A stretch of DNA of 64,000 bases from contig OZ035960.1 in NCBI GenBank assembly GCA_964034945.1, positions 11,722,457 to 11,786,456 of the forward strand, given 5' to 3'. The stretch is from Chrysopilus asiliformis. Taxonomy: Eukaryota > Arthropoda > Insecta > Diptera > Rhagionidae. The notes under the pieces are model-generated. The model was given only the letters and a program-made list of their open reading frames with translations, was not told where the DNA came from and did no database searches. A program made the translations under genes and the position numbers. How positions within the stretch are numbered: position 1 is the stretch's first letter; the number at the start of each line of letters is the position of its first letter. Below are positions 24,339 to 33,637 of this stretch, piece by piece.

Positions 24339-26165
24339 TTGCCCATTTTTTTTACACCTATGTCTGATAGTGACGAGATTTTGTCAGATAACGTATCCAC
24401 TGATTTTGTTCAATTCATGACAGGAAGAGGTAGAGGACGTGGGAAGAGTTTAAAGTTCTCTCCATATCCATTGAAACAGTTAGATACAAATAAGTCCGAC
24501 CGTGTTTTGCGTAGTCAATTTACGTCTGGTGGCCTATTTAGGACCCCCATTAAAAAACCTCAATCCAATCTCAATTTAGTCGATAATAATTCCGACATGG
24601 ATTTAAATACACCTTTAAATCCTCTATTTTTTTCACGTAATTCAGAATTAGAAGAAGGGGCGATAGGGGGTGAAGAAAAACAGAAGTCTTTGAAAGACAA
24701 CGGTACAATTCCTAAAACATTCAAAACTCAGTCAGATCCGGCGATAGTTCAGGAGGTACTTAAAGCCGCTCAAGGGGTAGCAAAAATATCTGAGAATAGG
24801 GAAAGTCAGAAAAAAATTAAGCTGACTGACAATCAAGTAATTATTGATCGAAAAGAACTCGAGCATCTTTTAGCTATGGCTCAATCTAGTATTGATAATA
24901 GTCCATCTGCATTTAAAGTAGTAGCTTCAGAAAACCGGAAGTTAAACGTTCAAGAAAAATCGCAAGATTTTCAAAAACAACCGGACGAGCGTTATCAATT
25001 TCCATCTGATAAACAACATCAAGTCCAAATGCATTCTGATTCGAATAGAGATAACTTAGTCAAATTACTTGAAGATATTGCCCAACTTCGATTGGATGTA
25101 AAACCACCTGTTCGCTCAGACCCTCAAATAAAAAGATCTATGACTGACCGACGAGATTTTCAACCAAATCTCTTTTATTCTGAAGTACCACCAAACCGTC
25201 AACCAAATTCGAGTAGAGAAACTAATAGGGATTTTGAATTGCCAGAAGATTTCGCACATGTACAAAGGCCGCGAAGAAGCTTCAATGAAAATCCGTATCG
25301 GCAGCGATACGAATGTAAACTCGATAAATGGGGTTTTAAATTTAACGGTTCTCCTTCAGGGATGTCTGTTGAAGACTTCATTTTTCGCGTAGAGAAATTA
25401 GCTTTCGCAAAAGGATATAATCAGTACGAAATAGTCGATAATTTCCATGCCTTACTTTCCGGCACTGCCGAAGAGTGGTATTGGCGATTTGTCAAGCAAA
25501 ATCCAAGCATTAATTGGAATTCGCTTAAAACTGCTTTAGCAGGCCAATTTAAAAAGACAAGTTCCGATTATGAAATCTTACGGTATATCATTGACCGGAA
25601 ACAAGAACCAAGCGAGAAATTTGACGAGTATTTCAACAAAATTATGTCCGATGTGGCTCGAATGCAAAATCAAATACCGGAAGTTGAATTAGTCAGTATT
25701 TTGCGAGTCAATGTAAAAGATAGGATTGGTCAGCTGATATTTTCTCAACCAATCTTTACATTGGATCAACTAAGAGATAGTTGTAGAAAGGCCGAAAAAT
25801 ATTTATCCCAACGGTCTACCCAATTTAATCGTTCTGTACCATTTCAACCACGGCGTCAAATTAGCGAAATTGAAGATAGGTTCGATTTCGAAGACAACTT
25901 ACAAAACGAAACAGTTGAAGCAATCGGAAGTAATCAAAATGCTCATAATTCAAATAGAAGGGATCAATCAGGATATCGATGTTGGAATTGCGATGATATT
26001 GGTCATTCGTTTTGGGATTGCACCAAAGATCGCAACCGTTTTTGTTATAGATGCGGGCGTAAAAACGTCACATGTCGAGAATGTATTAATTGTCCGGCGA
26101 AAAACGACAAGCGGGGCGAGAGAAAGATGGGGAATACTCGACCCCGAAGTCCACACCCCCAATGA
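24339..26165 (+). CDS. gag: Retrotransposon Gag
   Basis: Predicted 608 aa. The N-terminal third is charged and probably disordered, with an RGRGRGKS patch. The central retrotransposon Gag domain (about residues 335-490) shows the usual GTAEEWYWRF and QEPSEKFDEYF motifs. A nucleocapsid zinc knuckle (CX2CX4HX4C, CWNCDDIGHSFWDC, about residues 549-562) is followed by a Cys-rich variant lacking the His (CYRCGRKNVTCREC). The second Met (residue 8, MSDSDE) is an alternative start. The frame overlaps Pol by 76 bases and ends on TGA inside an ATGA. Confidence 0.9.
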   Translation: MPIFFTPMSDSDEILSDNVSTDFVQFMTGRGRGRGKSLKFSPYPLKQLDTNKSDRVLRSQFTSGGLFRTPIKKPQSNLNLVDNNSDMDLNTPLNPLFFSRNSELEEGAIGGEEKQKSLKDNGTIPKTFKTQSDPAIVQEVLKAAQGVAKISENRESQKKIKLTDNQVIIDRKELEHLLAMAQSSIDNSPSAFKVVASENRKLNVQEKSQDFQKQPDERYQFPSDKQHQVQMHSDSNRDNLVKLLEDIAQLRLDVKPPVRSDPQIKRSMTDRRDFQPNLFYSEVPPNRQPNSSRETNRDFELPEDFAHVQRPRRSFNENPYRQRYECKLDKWGFKFNGSPSGMSVEDFIFRVEKLAFAKGYNQYEIVDNFHALLSGTAEEWYWRFVKQNPSINWNSLKTALAGQFKKTSSDYEILRYIIDRKQEPSEKFDEYFNKIMSDVARMQNQIPEVELVSILRVNVKDRIGQLIFSQPIFTLDQLRDSCRKAEKYLSQRSTQFNRSVPFQPRRQISEIEDRFDFEDNLQNETVEAIGSNQNAHNSNRRDQSGYRCWNCDDIGHSFWDCTKDRNRFCYRCGRKNVTCRECINCPAKNDKRGERKMGNTRPRSPHPQ

Positions 26166-29100
26166 ATTCGAAGAACATAAATTTTCAGCCAATAGTTATT
26201 TTAAAGAAAAAAAATAAGGAAATAGCTACTCAGACAAATTTTGAAAACTCTTTAGAAAAATCTCTTCATCAGCGATTAATAAAATATAATACGGTTCGTT
26301 CGCGAATATTTAATAATGATAGCATAAAATTTTTGCCAAGTCCTAAAATTTTAAAATTGAGAAATAAATTTAAAAATCGGCGACGTTTTCGTCGTATAAT
26401 ATCTGAAGCAACGTTAAATCTGAGAAATGACAATAGGCCTTACGCTAAAGTTTTGATAAATAATAATGAGTTGGTAGGATTATTGGATAGTGGCGCTTCC
26501 ATTAGCTGTCTTGGCAAAGGTGGGTTGGACATAATAAATTCTATGAAATGTCCATATGACAAATTTTCTGCTTCCGTTAAAACAGCAGACGGAACAGGCC
26601 AAGCCGTTATTGGGAAAGTTAAACTTCCAGTCACTTATAACAATATTACACGAGAGGTGGAATTATTCTTAGTCCCAGGTTTAACCCAACCACTTTACCT
26701 TGGTGTCAATTTTTGGCAAATTTTTCAATTGGCCCCAAATATAATATCGGAAATCAGTCTAGACCAAGAAAATGATCCCAATGTTCATGATATGTCGGAT
26801 ACACAGAAAGTTCAGCTAGAAAATACAATTAAAGAATTTCCTTCTTTTGAGAAAAACGGCCTAGGGCGTACTCATTTAGAAGAACACTCAATAGATGTCG
26901 GAAATGCTGAGCCGGTAAAGCAGCGTTTTTATCCAGTATCGCCTGCGATACAACAACTCATGGATTTGGAATTGGAAAGGATGTTAAAGTTAGGGGTAAT
27001 TGAAGAGAGTACCAGTGCATGGAGTTCACCGGTGGTGTTAGTCCGGAAGCCCGGTAAAAATCGCTTATGCCTGGACTCTCGGAAATTGAATAGCCTCACA
27101 AAAAAGGATGCTTATCCACTTCCACACCTGGAGGGATTACTAAGTCGACTGTCTGACACACACTTTATCAGCAGCCTTGACTTAAAAGATGCCTTTTGGC
27201 AAATCCCTTTAGAACCCAAATCCAGAGAAATGACAGCGTTTACTATACCTGGTAGACCGTTGTACCAATACACGGTCATGCCGTTTGGGTTGTGTAATTC
27301 TGGACAACGGCTTTCCCGACTCATGGATAAAGTCATTCCATATCAGTTGAGACAATACGTATTTGTATATTTAGATGACCTTTTGGTGATAGCCCCTACT
27401 TTCGATATCATGTTGAATCGCCTTAAAGAAGTGGCAAAACTTATTAAAGAGGCAGGACTCACCCTCAATCTCAAGAAGTCCAAATTTTGCTTCAAGCAAC
27501 TTCGCTACCTTGGTTACATCGTTGGTGGTGGCTGCTTGAAGGTAGACCCCGATAAGGTCTCAGCCATCGCGAACTTCCCAGTACCAAGTACCGCGAAGCA
27601 AGCCCGTCGATTTTTAGGGATGGCTGGATGGTATCGTCGTTTTATCAAAGACTATTCCACCTTAGCCGCGCCAATCTCTGACTGCCTAAAAAAATCTAAG
27701 AAATTCACTTTTTCTCAAGAAGCGATTAAGTCATGTGAACTTTTAAAACAAGCTCTAACATCAGCTCCAGTTCTTACCCATGCTGATTTCAGCAAGCATT
27801 TCTTTGTGCAATGTGATGCATCAAGTTTAGGAATTGGTGGCGTGCTATTTCAGTTGGATAACGAAGGGCAAGAACGACCAATTTCCTACATATCTCAAAA
27901 GCTGACTAGTACCCAGAAAAATTATACTGTCACAGAACTAGAGTGTTTAGCTGCAATCGTCAGTGTCAAAAAGTTTCGACCCTACATTGAAGGTCTCCCT
28001 TTTACCATTATAACTGATCATGCCAGCTTGAAATGGCTGATGAGTCAAAAGGACCTCAGTGGAAGATTGGCCCGGTGGAGCCTTAAACTACAATCCTACG
28101 ATTTCCAAATTGAGCATAGAAAGGGTAGTAATAACGTCGTCGCAGATACTTTATCACGAGCATACGTTGAAAGCATCGAAAATATTTCGGATAATTTTAT
28201 ACTTGAGGTAGATTTAAATTCTGATGAATTTAAATCGGAAGAGTATTGCGATTTAATTAAAACAATAAAAGATAATCCCGATAAATTACCGGACGTGATA
28301 GTATCAGATGACTTTATTTACAAGCGAATGGATCATTATCGAGGCGACCCTATTCAGGAAGATAACACCTGGAAATTATGGATCCCACCTGGATTAACTC
28401 AAGCTCTGATTCTTCAGGCTCATGAACCTTCTCAAGCCGGTCATGCAGGCATTGGTAAAACACTTTACCGATTACAACAAAAGTTCTATTGGCCTAATAT
28501 GGCAAAACAAGTCAAAAATGTTATCAACGATTGTCAGATCTGTAAGGAAACGAAAGCGCCCAACTTCAGAATGAAACCACCCACTGGAAAAATGAACTTA
28601 CCTGAGCGTCCTTTTCAACGCCTTTATATGGACTTTCTAGGACCTTATCCAAGAACTCGAGAAGGTCATACGACAATATTTCTAGTCTTAGACCAATTTA
28701 CTAAATTTCCGTTGGCAAAACTTTTAGCTAAAGCAACTTCTCAGTCCATTATTAAATATTTAGAGGAACAAGTTTTCACAATTTTCGGTGTGCCTGAGGA
28801 AATTTTTTCCGATAACGGCCGTCAATTTGTTTCAAAAGACTTCCAAGACTTCATTAAAGGATATGGAATCAAACATATTCGTACTGCGGTTTATTCACCC
28901 CAGGCTAACGCCTCAGAACGGCTCAATAGATCAATCTTGTCAGCGATTAGATCATATTTAAGCGATGATCATAAATTATGGAGTAAGAACTTAAATTTCA
29001 TAATGGCATCCTTGCGTAGTTCAGTACATAGTTCATTAAGAACATCTCCATACGAAGCTCTGTTTGGGACTACCATGATAAATCACGGCTCAGAATACGA

Positions 29101-29449
29101 ACTATTAAAAAAATTAGACGCATTACAAGATGGGAGTATTAAAATAATGTCTAACACCTCCAAAATGAATATTATTAGGGCAAATCTTGCTAAACGGTTA
29201 GAAGATTCGCAGGATAAAATTGTTAATCAATATAACTTGCGGACAAGGGAAACATCATTCGTCCCTGGTCAAGAAGTTTTTCGGAGGAATTTTATTCTTA
29301 GCGATGCAGGACAGAATATAAGCGCGAAACTTTCAAAAAAATTTGTGAAGTGTCGTATAAAAAAAAAGTTAGCGAAAAACCTTTATGAAGTGGAAAACTT
29401 GCAAGGAAAATCGATAGGCGTTTACCATGGGAAAGATTTGCGAGCTTAA
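26090..29449 (+). CDS. pol: Retrotransposon Pol: protease, RT, RNase H, integrase
   Basis: Open for 1119 codons in the -1 frame relative to Gag. It has an aspartic protease DSGAS (Asp about 133) and a reverse transcriptase with YLDD (Asp 429-430). RNase H begins around the CDASSLGIGG motif. The integrase has an HHCC zinc domain (about 777-820) and a D848, D908, E943 triad (D,D-35-E spacing). A C-terminal SH3-like tail follows; no chromodomain is evident. The frame has no ATG at its open edge. The first ATG (26162) overlaps the Gag stop. Pol is therefore made by -1 frameshifting in 26090-26165, or by stop-start reinitiation at 26162. Confidence 0.93.
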   Translation: MSGEKRQAGREKDGEYSTPKSTPPMNSKNINFQPIVILKKKNKEIATQTNFENSLEKSLHQRLIKYNTVRSRIFNNDSIKFLPSPKILKLRNKFKNRRRFRRIISEATLNLRNDNRPYAKVLINNNELVGLLDSGASISCLGKGGLDIINSMKCPYDKFSASVKTADGTGQAVIGKVKLPVTYNNITREVELFLVPGLTQPLYLGVNFWQIFQLAPNIISEISLDQENDPNVHDMSDTQKVQLENTIKEFPSFEKNGLGRTHLEEHSIDVGNAEPVKQRFYPVSPAIQQLMDLELERMLKLGVIEESTSAWSSPVVLVRKPGKNRLCLDSRKLNSLTKKDAYPLPHLEGLLSRLSDTHFISSLDLKDAFWQIPLEPKSREMTAFTIPGRPLYQYTVMPFGLCNSGQRLSRLMDKVIPYQLRQYVFVYLDDLLVIAPTFDIMLNRLKEVAKLIKEAGLTLNLKKSKFCFKQLRYLGYIVGGGCLKVDPDKVSAIANFPVPSTAKQARRFLGMAGWYRRFIKDYSTLAAPISDCLKKSKKFTFSQEAIKSCELLKQALTSAPVLTHADFSKHFFVQCDASSLGIGGVLFQLDNEGQERPISYISQKLTSTQKNYTVTELECLAAIVSVKKFRPYIEGLPFTIITDHASLKWLMSQKDLSGRLARWSLKLQSYDFQIEHRKGSNNVVADTLSRAYVESIENISDNFILEVDLNSDEFKSEEYCDLIKTIKDNPDKLPDVIVSDDFIYKRMDHYRGDPIQEDNTWKLWIPPGLTQALILQAHEPSQAGHAGIGKTLYRLQQKFYWPNMAKQVKNVINDCQICKETKAPNFRMKPPTGKMNLPERPFQRLYMDFLGPYPRTREGHTTIFLVLDQFTKFPLAKLLAKATSQSIIKYLEEQVFTIFGVPEEIFSDNGRQFVSKDFQDFIKGYGIKHIRTAVYSPQANASERLNRSILSAIRSYLSDDHKLWSKNLNFIMASLRSSVHSSLRTSPYEALFGTTMINHGSEYELLKKLDALQDGSIKIMSNTSKMNIIRANLAKRLEDSQDKIVNQYNLRTRETSFVPGQEVFRRNFILSDAGQNISAKLSKKFVKCRIKKKLAKNLYEVENLQGKSIGVYHGKDLRA

Positions 29450-29609
29450 TTTTAAAATTTTTTTTTATATTGCCCAGCTAGCCAACAAAAGAACAGTGAG
29501 ACTCTATCTCAGCGTGGACGAGCCCCACGTTTGACATAAAAAAAAATTAATAACCCACTTTTTTCAAAAATATTTATTAGCTACAGGTAGCATAAAAATC
29601 TTTTTGTGT

Positions 29610-31902
29610 TGTTATGTGGGCTTAAAAAAATAAAATATTCAAAAAAATATCCCGCCTTTAGCTACCAAGAAATAGACTCAGAATCTAAGAAGAGATCTCG
29701 CCATTGTGCTTAATTATATTCAGGACACGAACCAGCCTAAAAGCTTTAAAGAAAAAAATCCTTCATAATAGCCGCGTTCTTTTATGTCTACTTAAATTAT
29801 TTTAATGCTAAAAATAAATAAATAAAACTAATAATATTAAACGAATGAATAAACGTTTAAATGGATGATTAAAACTTAGAACGAACAATAAAACTAATAA
29901 ATATGAAAGATTTGTGTAAATAGCTTAAAAGACTAGATAAATAAATAAATAAACAGCGATAAGCTAACAGGGAAATTTAGTTTTACAAAATATCCTGACT
30001 CACGATAAAACCACGTTCTCTTTTTGGCATCAACCGTGGAACGTGGAGGTTCGATCGAGTGCAGAGAACCTCAAAATTTGCTATCAATTTTTTTTAAAAA
30101 AGTATAAAAAAAAAGGTTTCGATCAAACTGAAACCCAGAATAAAGATTTTTTTATTGTGAATAAACTTTCGGTCGATCTTCTGCCGGTTAGTATATCAGA
30201 ATAAAGAATATTCAAATCTAGATTTTTCTACCCTTTTTTTTATGTTAAAATCAGGCAAAAAGGGAGATTCCTGAGCCGGACAGAGGCTTTTATTAGTCGG
30301 TATTCGGCCCCAAACTTTTATTAATAAAAGCGGTGCATGTTGGCCACGTCGACCACAAAATCCATCCCGGTTGGTGCACAAGGAGTAGAAGCGATCCGCG
30401 AGGGGATCCGGATACCGATTCTTTTTAATATTCTACCGAATTTATGTTGCGAAATTACGACAAAAATCCAATTAGTGGATAATCTAGCGAAAACCGTGGT
30501 TCCCGGAACTTTCTTTAATACCCACGTTGTAAGCGTATCAGAAGATAACCTAAAAGCTGGCCCCGGAAAACTTCCAGAAGAAGGCCGCAACTATTTCGAA
30601 TCGGGAAGAAGCTCAATAGATTTTTCAACAAGGCGAAATCTGGTCTAATCCATTTTCAATTTCAAACATTTTTTTTTGATTGTACTTTATTTTTTTGTTG
30701 TTATTTTTATTTGTCTAAAAAGTTCCCTAACATTTTCTTTTAGCTAAATATTTCTCAAAAAGAAAATTCAAGAAAGAAAATTCAAGAAAGAAAATTCAAG
30801 AAAAAATTCAAGAAAAATTCAAGAAACATTTTTATATAAAGCAAGCAGATCCAGTCGTCGTTGTGCACAACTACGTGGAGCCGCAAAATTAAAGAAAGAA
30901 GTAAATTAAAAGGTTGTGAGTATTTTTAAATATTTTCTTATTGAGAATATAAGAAATTTCATATTGGTTCAAAATAACGATAACAGAAAAAGGAACTTAA
31001 AAGTAGTTTAACGTAGCTAATAATATAAAAAAATAAATATATCATTATTGTGAAAACGATTATAAATTAAAACTAAAAGGATAATAATAATAACCACTAG
31101 TTGAAATTCGCTGTGTCTCTATATTTATTGGAGCTTTTCCAAATTTCTTTGAACTCACTTCTCAATTGTGGGTGATAAAACCTATTATTTTTGTTCCACA
31201 TCAAGGCTAAATGGTATTAGGACGGGAGATGTTAGGAGTTCTCGCCGCAAGGGGGCACTATTATCAGTTTGTTTGTGTTAACTTTTAAAATGAAAAAGAT
31301 TCAAAAATTTTAACGAATTTTGATCAGTTATGAGTGCTTAAGGAAGTAGCATAAAAGGGAGAAACATGATCGTGATTTTTCGAAAACGGAGATATATACG
31401 GATGGAGAAAGACGGACAGACAGGACGAAGTGGAAGATGGACGTAGGGTGGACTGATAAACACGACGATGTAAAGTAATAACGGACAGGACGAGCAGATT
31501 TGAATTTGTTAGGGTAGCTTCGAGAAACATAAACATTACCATGCGTAGAGTGTCGAACAGTTTTAAAAGTTTTTTTATTTCTTTTGTCTAATATCCAATT
31601 ATGTTTCGCTGGCTTTATTTCGTAGATTTTATTTATCTTTTCTATGTAGTCAAAATGTTTAGACATTATGCGTATGTGGTGAGGATCAGTATAGAAATTT
31701 AGGCACAGATTGATGTGATTTTGGTTGAACAGAGTATTTCCTTTTTCGGTGCAAGAACCGCCCCAACCCGACGAGTTTAAGCCCAAAAATTATGTGCCTA
31801 GCCGAGGATTAAGGAAATTGAATCATAAGTAGCGATTTCACCTTGCTACCATAAAAGTCGCTGTTAGCTTTTACCCCAAAATCTACACATGTTTATATAA
31901 CA
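29610..31902 (+). repeat. 3' LTR (2293 bp)
   Basis: Same length as the 5' LTR and an offset of exactly 9863 bases throughout the parts compared. The single difference I noticed is near 20607/30470 (ATACAATT against ATCCAATT). The sequence just upstream is not clearly purine-rich, so the polypurine tract is not identified. Confidence 0.95.
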
Positions 31903-32370
31903 AGTTGTACCAAAATTCCACTTTGAAGTCAAACTTTTCAATAAGATTATTTTAAATGTATTCAAATCGGATTTTGATGTATGGGAGGTTTATGTAGAAT
32001 AATATCCTAAATAAGTTTTATTCTTGCACTTTTTTGATAAGATGCACCATTTTAGAGATATTCGCAAAAAGCGTTTTCGTTCGTATGGGGGGTATCCCCC
32101 CTAATGGTCCATTTTTGCCCATTAACGAACTTAGCCTTGCATTTTACAAAAAAACGGATCTATGCAAAATTTCAAGTCTCTAGCTCAATCCGTGCGCCCG
32201 CAATCCGCGCCACAGACGGACGGACGGACAGACAGACGGACAGACGGACGGACATGCAAAATTAAATTTTTTTTTATCATTCTAAACACACTGGTGTAAT
32301 TCATTTTTGTGTGTGATGACGGCATCTTGGCGTTACAAACGGTAAAGCAAAGTTAATAATACGGGTATAA
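31903..32370 (-). mobile_element. DINE-1-like repeat copy b, right part
   Basis: Continues the repeat interrupted at 19746, starting with the duplicated AGTT target. It contains the GTCC/GTCT microsatellite (about 32217-32252 on the opposite strand as GGAC/AGAC) and ends at the TATACCCGTAT-type terminus. Confidence 0.75.
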
Positions 32371-33637
32371 AAATGCGCCACAAAATATCCGGGAAAAATC
32401 TCGATGCTGACGCTTAGAAGTCTGCAAGGACAATGGAAGGTCCTGTAAGGTTAACGTGATTATCGTTTTCCTCAAATTTTCCGATAAAAATCTCATCTGG
32501 AGATTCTTGGGATCGCTAAATCTCATTCTGGAGACAAAAAGTCCGTAATTATATCTGAGAGGCAAGGATATATATTCGAAGACTAAAAAGTATGAAATAA
32601 CAAATATATACATATATAAGAAAATAATGTACTAAAAAGAAATAAATAATATTTTGGGCGCTGAAATAAAAGCGATGTAAAAGCGTACAAATTAAAATAA
32701 AATAAATATTTATCTCGCTTTTATTTCACATATACACAGTGCCCAAAAAAAAAATATGAACGAAAACATTTTGTTAATAAAGGCTTTTCTTGGTTTGAAA
32801 CAGCAAACACTAAATTGGCCCAAAATATCACCGATAAAAATTGTCAATCAAAAATATTTCCCTTGTAAAGGGTCGGGCAATAAAATCTGATATGAAAAAT
32901 TGTGTCAGAAAAAAAAACTCCATATGAAAAAAAATTACAGTCAGAGAAATTTGTATCTTAAGACCTAAGAAATATGTTCTTTGGTTTAGAGATATATTTT
33001 TATCCTCCAATTAAATAAAAGTTTCTACAGCCTAGAATGGTTGAAGACCCTCAAAATTTATAAAAAAAAAACTTCGGCATTCAAAAATTTTCGGCTGCTG
33101 CGCACGTTTTTTTCTATTTCTGCCTATAATGCATTTTTATAAACAAAAAAATTTTGCAATACGTGAAATACAGGGTTTACCTCGAACGCCACTTTGTCTT
33201 GTGATGAGATTTGCGAAAGCTTTGTATTGGGTTATAAGAAAATGGTTTAAGGTGTTTCAACTTCATGGCAGAATACAGTTAAGATGCGTAACACTAGTAT
33301 AAATAACAAATGTTTGGGTTCGGTAAAAACCGAGATTTATATCTGATTTAATAAAAAAATTACTAATTTTCCAACTGATCCAAACAATAAATAATATCTA
33401 ATAAATATAAGTTATGCTAGATTACAAATTGATAACCAAAATAATTTCTAAAATTATCAATTATTGGCCTATTTTCAACTAGCATGTGTCCCTTTATGAT
33501 AAGCAAATTTCGTTTTAAATTTCAGAGGCGTTTTATTATCGAATTTTTCGTTCAATAATTGTAAAATCTCAGCAAATGATTCAGTTTTACTGTAGCTTTC
33601 AATTAGATTTATCCAAGTGTACAAACAAAAATTGGAA
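32371..33637. other. Intergenic upstream of receptor gene D
   Basis: AT-rich, with no gene seen. A small palindromic element of about 96 bp lies at 32653-32748: TTTTGGGC-type ends and the inverted words TGAAATAAAAGCGA / TCGCTTTTATTTCA. The rest shows nothing recognisable. Confidence 0.5.

Larger units (their letters stand above)
19747..31902 (+). mobile_element. Full-length Ty3/gypsy LTR retrotransposon, 12.16 kb
   Basis: It consists of two LTRs of equal length (19747-22039, 29610-31902), a primer binding site just after the 5' LTR, Gag (24339-26165) and Pol (26090-29449). It is flanked by a 4-bp target duplication AGTT (19743-19746, 31903-31906). No env-type frame is seen between Pol and the 3' LTR. 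The leader from primer site to Gag is unusually long (2.3 kb) because it contains a Penelope-derived endonuclease cassette. I noticed one base difference between the LTRs, and both large frames are open, so the insertion is young. It separates receptor genes C and D and lies inside an older DINE-1-like repeat. Confidence 0.93.

Noticed and set aside
26084..26089. An upstream start for Pol before the Gag overlap
   Set aside because: The Pol frame has stop codons at 26060-26062 and 26087-26089, so it cannot extend further upstream.
27112..27336. Small - strand frames inside gag, pol and codanin-1
   Set aside because: Shadows of the long coding frames on the opposite strand; no motif of their own.
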